A stretch of DNA of 64,000 nucleotides from Ureaplasma miroungigenitalium (lineage in GTDB: Bacteria; Bacillota_I; Bacilli_A; Mycoplasmatales; Mycoplasmoidaceae). The translations under genes and the position numbers were made by a program. This document shows, piece by piece, positions 57,566-64,000 of this stretch; the first letter of the stretch is position 1; every line of letters starts with the position of its first letter. The DNA lies in NCBI RefSeq assembly GCF_025780085.1, contig NZ_JAOXHL010000002.1:1-64000 (forward strand), written 5' to 3'. The notes beneath the pieces are model-generated. The model did no database searches. It was not told where the DNA came from and saw nothing but the letters and a program-made list of their open reading frames with translations.

Positions 57566-58757
57566 GACATAACCCGTCGCTGTGACAATGGAAGTTCTTG
57601 TTGCCTTGTACTAATTCCATTGATACATCCTGATAAAAGAAAGGATTAATTAACGCTAAATGATGTTCATCAAATAATGTTTCATAATTAGCACTTTCAA
57701 AATTATTGAAAGATTTTCATTCCTTTGTAATTTGTTTTCAAATGTATTCAGGATAAACAGAAAGATCATCTGGTTTTGGCGTTTGCGGATACTTTAAGAA
57801 ATAGGGGATTTGGAAGAATTCGTTTTCGTATTCTAAATATCGAATGTCTTTATTTTCTTTTTCTTGAGGTTTATCATGATTAAAGCTATTTTGAATTACC
57901 CGTAATTGATTTTTAAGATCAACAAATGGAATTTTATGAATGTCGTATTTGTGATATTTAAATAATGGCAGCGGCTTTAGATAAAATTTCTCTAAATCGC
58001 CCGCTGGTTGAAAAACAGGTGTATTCAAATCAAGAGTTAATGAATTAACATGCGTAATTTTTCTTTTTACTTTTAGATCTTTAGAATCATAATCTGATTT
58101 ATAAACAATTCTATCAAAGGTTCCACCATTCAAACTATAAGCTTGTTTAATTACTGGTTGATTCACCTCTTTAGCATAAGCGGTGTAAATGCTTGTTTGA
58201 TTATAAGCACAATCCATTTTTAATTTTTGATTGAAATGGTCAAGGGCTGCTTGCGCGGTTTCAAAATACAGATTATTTGGACTTAACAGTTCGTTGATTT
58301 TCTTTAACTGTTGATCACTAATCGCTTGCACTTTAGATTGAATATGAATACGTAAATCATATGTTTGATTATCATTGGCCTTAATACTAACCTGAAGAGG
58401 TAGTAATTCATATGACACTTGGGCGTTATTTAAGAGCGCGAAATTATGGATATAGTATAAATAGTAGCTACGCAAAAACACTCGTTCAGCAAATTGACGT
58501 AACGAAAGTATTAAATCCTGAGATTCCTGTTGTCATTGATTATTAATTGTATCACTTTGGGAATTATAAAATTGGTTAGTAAAGTCCTGTTCTCTCACAG
58601 TGACTTGGGTAGTTTTGAACAAATTATTATTAATTTCTGGGCCGTTTTGACATTCACAACGACATGCTGCAGCAATTGCAGGGGTGCTAATAATTATTGG
58701 TGTAAAGATTAAAAGTTTTTTTCAAAAACTTTTGTTTTTAAAGTTAAATTTTTTCAT
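57552..58757 (-). CDS. Lipoprotein at the head of the opp run, unknown function
   Basis: A 401-residue lipoprotein. The signal peptide ends in TPAIAAAC followed by RCEC, so three Cys lie close together at the mature N-terminus. The body is mixed, with YELLPLQVSIKANDNQTYDLRI and VNSLTLDLNTPVFQPAG strands, and no family is recognised. Its first-gene position in the opp run suggests an accessory surface part of peptide uptake. The stop overlaps the next ORF. No strong ribosome site is seen before the ATG at 58757 (ATACATACTATG), so translation may depend on the upstream leader. Confidence 0.8.
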
Positions 58758-58828
58758 AGTATGTATATTTATTAATTACTAAATTAATTTAGCAATTATG
58801 CTTTTCATTATTATGGGGTTTTAAAAAA

Positions 58829-58972
58829 TTAGCGCTTGGCTTGATTCATGCGTCATGCGCCATGCATGGTCTTCGTAAAACGGTACATAATAATATTGTT
58901 GGCGAAGGCAAAAATGTTTGCTATACAGCAAGCATTACTTATAATCCGGTGATACATCGTATTAAAAAGCAT
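58829..58972 (-). CDS. 47-residue leader ORF (or structured leader RNA) before the opp run
   Basis: ATG at 58972, with AAGGAAGG eight bases upstream (an in-frame ATG at 58978 is too close). It encodes a Met/Ile/Arg/Cys-rich peptide: MLFNTMYHRIISNACC, then IANIFAFANNIIMYRFTK, then TMHGAWRMNQAKR, with Trp40 as TGA. The DNA is GC-richer than the surroundings and can also form hairpins, for example TTGCT/AGCAA around a GTAT loop and CTTCG/CGAAG, so it could instead be a regulatory RNA. It follows directly on a consensus promoter and lies 71 bases ahead of the first opp-run gene. No terminator is seen between them. Confidence 0.5.
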
Positions 58973-59001
58973 AGACATTACCTTCCTTAAACTATATTTA
59001 A

Positions 59002-59030
59002 ATTATAATAATATAAGCTTGAAATGTAAA
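59002..59030 (-). promoter_or_regulatory. Consensus promoter of the opp gene run
   Basis: On the minus strand TTTACA (59030-59025), a 17-base spacer and TATAAT (59007-59002). It is the best promoter match in the window and the only clear one for the nine genes from 58757 to 38625. Confidence 0.75.
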
Positions 59031-59194
59031 TTTTTTTATTTTTCGCACCTTTAACTTTCCTAATATTTTAAAAAAATAAACAAAAAGCACTTTTTTTATC
59101 AATCAATTAGTTCAATTGCTAACATTTTAATTAAAAAAGGGTTTTTAAAACACTGAAAACAAGCAGAATAAAAAGCAAAAATTTCTTTATATCA

Positions 59195-59200
59195 TATAAT
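59195..59200 (+). promoter_or_regulatory. -10 element of the DUF2188-like gene
   Basis: TATAAT lies 34 bases before the ATG at 59235. No clear -35 box is seen. Confidence 0.4.
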
Positions 59201-59234
59201 AATAGTGAGATAAACAAAAAAGAGAGATGCTTTT

Positions 59235-59483
59235 ATGAAGGCCAATGAACAAATCGAAACAACTAAAAAAATAGATAAAAACATATATTATCTTTCTCCT
59301 TACCAAGATAAGGGATGAAAAATCATGAAGAAGGGCGGAGTACGTCCAACACGTGTTTTCTTATTAAAGAAAGATGCCATTGATTATGTTAAGACCCTAG
59401 GTCGTAATCAAGATGCTGTTGTCTATATTCAAAAGAAAGATGGTTCCTTCCAAGAAGTGCGTAACTATCGTGATATGAAGTAA
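59235..59483 (+). CDS. Small DUF2188-like protein
   Basis: An 82-residue protein too short for most ORF lists, because a TGA (Trp) splits it. Start ATG 59235; AGAGAG lies 8 bases before. After a charged 20-residue lead comes a compact domain resembling DUF2188: GWKIMKKGGVRPTRVFLLKK, DAIDYVKTLGRNQDAVVYI and KKDGSFQEVRNY. DUF2188 proteins are small strand-rich proteins of unknown role, common in Firmicutes and mollicutes. Cytoplasmic. It has its own -10 box and terminator, so it forms a single-gene unit between the opp run and tuf. Confidence 0.72.
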
Positions 59484-59509
59484 AAAATAACCTAATGGGT
59501 TATTTTTTT
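59484..59509 (+). terminator. Terminator of the DUF2188-like gene
   Basis: AATAACC (59486-59492) and GGTTATT (59498-59504) with T run directly after the stop codon. Confidence 0.8.
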
Positions 59510-59531
59510 CATCTTCATTTCCCTTAGTAAT

Positions 59532-59561
59532 AAAAAAACCAAACAACAGTTTGGTTTTTTG
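59532..59561. terminator. Bidirectional terminator, mainly for tuf
   Basis: AAAAAACCAAAC (59533-59544) and GTTTGGTTTTTT (59549-59560) with an AACA loop. Confidence 0.83.
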
Positions 59562-59581
59562 TTTAGTAGTAATAGGTTTGA

Positions 59582-60763
59582 TTAGTTAGCTTTAATAACT
59601 GAACCGTGTCCAACTGTTTTACCACCTTCACGAATTGAGAATTTAGATCCATCTTCAATCGCGATTGGGTGAATTAATTCAACTTCCATTTCCACGTCAT
59701 CACCTGGCATTACTAATTCAGTTCCTGCAGGTAATTTAATTTCTCCAGTAATATCTGTTGTACGGAAGTAGAATTGAGGACGGTATCCACCAACGATTGG
59801 AGTATGACGTCCACCTTCTTCTTTTTTAAGAATATAAACCTTAGCAGTGAATTTGCTGTGAGGTTTAATAGAACCTGGTTTAACTAATACTTGACCACGT
59901 TGTACATCTTCTTTTTTAGTACCACGTAATAAAATACCAGCATTATCTCCAGCTTCAGCTTGGTCTAATGATTTACGGAACATTTCAATACCTGTAACAA
60001 CAGTTTTTTGAGTGTCACGAATACCAACGATTTCAACTTCGTCGCCAACTTTAAGAGTACCACGTTCAACACGTCCAGTAACAACTGTACCACGTCCTGA
60101 AATTGTGAATACGTCTTCGATAGCTAATAAGAATGGTTTATCAGTTTCACGTAATGGTAATGGGATTCAAGTATCCACAGCATCCATTAATTCGTCAACT
60201 TTTGCTTCTCAAACTGGGTCACCTTCAAGTGCTTTAAGACCTGAACCACGAATAACTGGAGTGTTATCTCCGTCGAATCCATATTTAGTTAATAATTCAC
60301 GTACTTCCATTTCTACAAGATCTTGCATTTCAGTATCTTGCATGAAGTCACATTTGTTTAAGAAAACAACAATTTTAGGAACACCAACTTGACGAGCAAG
60401 TAAGATATGTTCTTTAGTTTGAGCCATAACCCCATCAGAAGCAGCAATAACTAAGATTGCTCCATCCATTTGAGCAGCCCCTGTAATCATGTTTTTAACG
60501 TAGTCAGCGTGTCCTGGACAGTCAACGTGTGCGTAGTGACGAGTCGCTGTTTCATATTCAATATGAGACGCGTTAATTGTAATACCACGTTCTCTTTCTT
60601 CAGGTGTTTTATCAACATCTGCATAACTTTGAGCAGTTGCTTGCCCTTTTTTTGCTAGCACAGTACTAATTGCAGCAGTTAAAGTTGTTTTACCATGGTC
60701 AACGTGACCAATAGTCCCAATGTTAACATGGGGTTTAGATCTTTCAAATTTTCCAATTGCCAT
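59582..60763 (-). CDS. tuf: Elongation factor Tu
   Basis: A 393-residue GTPase that carries aminoacyl-tRNA to the ribosome. G1 [10 protein letters not shown], switch [20 protein letters not shown]3 [10 protein letters not shown]4 NKCD and the C-terminal [12 protein letters not shown] are present. Full normal length. Residues that need TGA include Trp near position 185 and 198. AAGGAG precedes the ATG at 60763. It has its own extended -10 promoter, so it can be transcribed apart from the str operon. Confidence 0.98.
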
Positions 60764-60827
60764 TATATTTCTCCTTAATTAAGTTTTAATGTTTAATTTG
60801 ATTTTTAAATTATAATTTTACTAATTA

Positions 60828-60836
60828 ATTATAGCA
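60828..60836 (-). promoter_or_regulatory. Extended -10 promoter of tuf
   Basis: TGCTATAAT on the minus strand (60836-60828), in the 104-base gap between fusA and tuf, 65 bases before the tuf start. No terminator is seen between fusA and tuf, so read-through is also possible. Confidence 0.6.
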
Positions 60837-60867
60837 AAATATAAATATGTTTTTATTAATCTTATGA

Positions 60868-62937
60868 TTATTTTTTTGCTCGTGCTTCAACAATTTCGTT
60901 TGTGACACTTTTTGGTGCTTCAGCATAGTGGCTAAATTGCATTACATATGTTGCACGACCTTGTGTGTTTGAACGTAAATCCGTCGCATATCCGAACATT
61001 TCAGATAGTGGAACTTTTGCTTTAATCGCTTGTGCGTTTCCACGTGTTTCTTGTCCTTCAATAACTCCCCGACGTTTAGAAATGTCACCCATGACAGTTC
61101 CGAAGTATTCGTCTGGTGTAGTTACGTCTACTGACATAATTGGTTCTAATAATACTGGTTTACAGATTTTTGCTGCTTCTTTGAAAGCCAATGACGCAGC
61201 AATTTTATAAGCCATACCAGATGAGTCGACATCATGGTAAGAACCATCATAAACAGTTGCCTTAACATCAATTGTTTGGTATCCAGCTAATGGACCCGAA
61301 ACTAATGCTTCAACTAATCCGTTTTCAATTTCCTTGATGTATTCCTTAGGAATCTTACCACCAACAATGTTGTCCACGAATTCAAAACCTTTATCGTGGT
61401 TAGGTTCGAATTTAATTCAAACGTGACCATATTGCCCACGTCCACCTGATTGTTTAATATATTTACCTTCTGCATTACCTTCAACAGTTAATGTTTCACG
61501 GTAAGATACTTGTGGTGCCCCAACGTTAACTTGTACGTTGAATTCACGACGCATACGGTCAACTAGAACATCAAGGTGAAGTTCACCCATCCCAGCAATA
61601 ATTGTTTGCCCTGTTTCTTCGTTTGTAAACGTTTTGAATGTTGGGTCTTCTTCAGCTAATTTAGATAAAGCTAAACTCATTTTTTCTTGGTCAGCTTTTG
61701 TTTTTGGTTCAACAGAAAGTGAAATTACTGGTTCTGCGAATACCATTTGTTCTAGAACAATTTTGTTCTTTTCATCACACACTGAGTCCCCTGTAGCTGT
61801 TTCTTTGAAACCAATAACAGCACAGATGTCACCCGCACCAATTGTATCAATTTCTGTACGGTTGTTAGAGTGCATTTTAACTAAACGAGAAATTCTTTCT
61901 TTTTTCCCTTTAGTAACGTTGTAAACGTAAGTACCTTTGTCAATTTTACCAGCATACACACGGATATATGTTAAACGACCAACGAAAGGGTCAGTTGCCA
62001 CTTTAAAAGCTAAAGCAGCAAAATCTTCTGTCGGGTCATTGTGTTTGTAAACATCTTGACCAACTTCGTTCACACCGTGGATTGGTGGAACATCAAGTGG
62101 TGAAGGTAAGTAATCAACAACAGCGTCTAATAATTTTTTAACACCTTTGTTTTTGAAAGCAGTTCCACATAATACTGGATATAATTCAGTTGTGATAACC
62201 CCTTTACGAATACATTTTTTAATATCTTCGTTTGTTAATTCTTCACCTGATAAATATTTTTCCATGATTTCGTCATCGAATACAGCAACGTCATCAATCA
62301 TTTGTGCACGCATTGCTTGTGCTTTTTCTAAATATTCTTGTGGAATATCTTTGATTTCGTAATCTTCGTTAGCTTCTCCATCATAGAAATAAGCCTTCAT
62401 TTCTACTAAATCGATGTTTCCAACGAAATCAGCTTCAGCTCCCATTGGAATTTGGATAGCAGTTGCTTTTACCCCTAAACGGTTTTTAATTGTATCGATT
62501 GAGTAGTAGAAGTCTGCACCAGTTTTGTCCATTTTGTTAACGAAAACAATACGTGGTACGTTATATTTTGTAGCTTGACGTCAAACTGTTTCAGTTTGTG
62601 GTTCCACACCATTTTGTCCATCAAGTACAGCTACAGCTCCGTCTAAAACACGTAATGAACGTTCTACTTCAACAGTAAAGTCCACGTGTCCGGGTGTATC
62701 GATTAAGTTTAGTTCATAATCTTTTCATTGAGCATAAGTTGCAGCCGCAGTAATTGTAATACCCCGTTCTTTTTCTTGTGCCATTCAGTCCATAGTTGCA
62801 GCCCCATCGTGAGTTTCACCAATTTTGTGGTTACGTCCAGTATGGAATAAAATACGTTCAGAAGTCGTTGTTTTACCTGCATCAATATGGGCCATAATCC
62901 CGAAGTTACGGAATTTGTTTAAATCTTTAGTGTACAT
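60868..62937 (-). CDS. fusA: Elongation factor G
   Basis: A 689-residue GTPase that drives translocation on the ribosome. GTPase motifs [34 protein letters not shown] and NKMDKTGAD; domain III-V landmarks [24 protein letters not shown] and [11 protein letters not shown]-like [10 protein letters not shown]. Length is typical. The start ATG 62937 follows a weak ribosome site AAGGAAAT, 26 bases after rpsG. TGA encodes Trp at several positions. Confidence 0.98.
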
Positions 62938-62963
62938 ATAAATTTATTTCCTTAAAAGTTTTT

Positions 62964-63431
62964 TTATCAACGTAAGTGAGCGAAAGCTTTATTTGCTTCT
63001 GCCATTTTATGTGTATCTTCTTTTTTCTTAATAGAAGCACCTGAGTTGTTAGATGCGTCAATAATTTCATTTGCTAATTTTTCAATCATTGAGTGTTCAT
63101 GACGTAAACGAGCAAATTGAGTTAATCAACGTAAACCTAAAGTTTGTTTACGTTCTGGGGTAACTTCAGTTGGCACTTGGAAGTTTGATCCACCAACACG
63201 ACGAACTTTTAATTCGATCGCTGGCATCACATTTTCAATGGCTTTATTAAAGACATCAAGAGCTGGTTTATTTGTTTTCTTTTCAATTAATTCAAAAGCT
63301 GAATAAATAATTGATTGCGCTAAACCTTTTTTACCATCATACATTACTGAATTAATTAATTTAGTAACTAGACGAGAATTGTAAACTGGGTCAGCCAAAA
63401 CAAATCGTTTTTGTGGTTTTAATTTTCTCAT
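62964..63431 (-). CDS. rpsG: 30S ribosomal protein S7
   Basis: A 155-residue protein that starts assembly of the 3' domain of 16S rRNA and lines the decoding cleft. [20 protein letters not shown], the central [15 protein letters not shown] and [17 protein letters not shown] are typical, with the Trp in GLRW encoded by TGA; without that reading the gene would end early. It ends ...AFAHLRW (TGA TAA). AGGAGAAA precedes the ATG; 24 bases after rpsL. Confidence 0.97.
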
Positions 63432-63455
63432 TCTTTTTCTCCTTATTAATCTTAA

Positions 63456-63878
63456 CTATTTAGCTGCTGGCTTAGGACGTTTTGCCCCGTATTTAGAACG
63501 TTGTTGACGACGTTTTTCAACACCTGAAGCATCGTTTGTTCCACGAACAATGTGGTAACGTACCCCTGGTAAGTCTTTTACACGTCCTCCACGAATACTT
63601 ACAACACTATGTTCTTGTAAGTTGTGGCCTTCACCGGGAATATAAGCAAGGACTTCGTAACCGTTACTTAAACGAACCTTAGCATATTTACGTAACGCCG
63701 AGTTAGGTTTTTTGGGAGTCATTGTACCCACCCGAGTACACACACCGTTTTTAAATGGTGAGTGGTAGTTATTTGTTTGTTTAGTTAGTGAGTTGTATGT
63801 AAATTGAAGCGCTGGAGACTTTGATTTCTTAGTCTTAGGCGTTCTCTTATTGCGAATTAATTGTGCAATTGTAGGCAT
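63456..63878 (-). CDS. rpsL: 30S ribosomal protein S12
   Basis: A 140-residue protein of the decoding centre. The streptomycin-linked segments read [11 protein letters not shown] and [11 protein letters not shown], the usual susceptible form, and [15 protein letters not shown] is typical. No TGA is needed. First gene of the rpsL-rpsG-fusA operon; AAGGAAAGG precedes the ATG. Confidence 0.98.
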   Translation of the reverse strand: MPTIAQLIRNKRTPKTKKSKSPALQFTYNSLTKQTNNYHSPFKNGVCTRVGTMTPKKPNSALRKYAKVRLSNGYEVLAYIPGEGHNLQEHSVVSIRGGRVKDLPGVRYHIVRGTNDASGVEKRRQQRSKYGAKRPKPAAK

Positions 63879-63967
63879 TTAAATATTCCTTTCCTTAAAA
63901 TTTTTTTATAACAACTTGTCCGTGTGTATCATTTTTTACAATAATAAAAAAGTCAAAACACTATTTA

Positions 63968-63996
63968 AGTATAGCATGTTTGACTAAAAAAGGCAA
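63968..63996 (-). promoter_or_regulatory. Promoter of the str operon
   Basis: On the minus strand TTGCCT (63996-63991), a 17-base spacer and TATACT (63973-63968), about 90 bases before rpsL. The leader between holds no clear hairpin. Confidence 0.65.
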
Positions 63997-64000
63997 GTTA

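Overview
The window is from a mollicute, probably a member of the Mycoplasma/Ureaplasma lineage. The DNA is very AT-rich, UGA is read as tryptophan throughout (most long genes contain in-frame TGA codons and would look broken under the standard code), surface lipoproteins are abundant, and the housekeeping set is reduced. The species cannot be named from the sequence alone.

Layout. (1) 1-2.6 kb: the 5' part of a type III restriction-modification methyltransferase (minus) diverges from a lipoprotein with a transglutaminase-like Cys-His-Asp core. (2) 2.65-10.05 kb, minus: tightly packed def-parE-parC-pepF-rnhB. (3) 10.3-16.4 kb, plus: a charged hypothetical protein, asnS, pgsA, asnA, gapN and a small lipoprotein, with hairpin terminators or attenuators between some of them. 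(4) 16.4-20.1 kb: a 30-codon leader peptide and a mutually exclusive antiterminator/terminator pair ahead of a 1120-residue lipoprotein. (5) 20.16-21.9 kb: two related, structured, GC-richer non-coding RNAs in the same orientation on either side of a gene with a PD-(D/E)XK-type nuclease signature. I know of no described system with this layout, and it is the strongest candidate for something new here. (6) 22-34.5 kb, minus: a 1968-residue coiled-coil surface protein with a long near-identical internal direct repeat and a T19 tract at its promoter, rsuA, and a 1893-residue surface protein with an N-terminal phosphatidylinositol-specific phospholipase C domain. (7) 35-38.5 kb, plus: a decayed lipoprotein copy starting at the lipobox, a leucine-rich-repeat-like lipoprotein, and an intact lipoprotein made of three 96-residue repeats. 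(8) 38.6-59 kb, minus: a roughly 20-kb run of nine genes with almost no gaps, containing a lipoprotein, a membrane protein, oppB, oppC, oppD, oppF, a 2529-residue PDxFFG/HExxH protein, a 1756-residue OppA and a membrane protein. It has a consensus promoter and a short upstream leader ORF. (9) 59.2-64 kb: a small DUF2188-like gene (plus), then tuf and the str operon rpsL-rpsG-fusA (minus).

How the genes fit together. The opp run looks like a peptide-scavenging unit in which a putative surface metalloprotease could feed a giant peptide-binding lipoprotein and its ABC permease. The PI-PLC protein, the transglutaminase-like lipoprotein, the coiled-coil proteins and the repeat lipoproteins form a host-facing surface layer, several with sequence signs of phase or size variation. 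The asnS/asnA pair links asparagine synthesis with tRNA charging, and gapN gives a non-phosphorylating glycolytic bypass. All protein calls come from reading motifs by eye; no database search or RNA folding was run.
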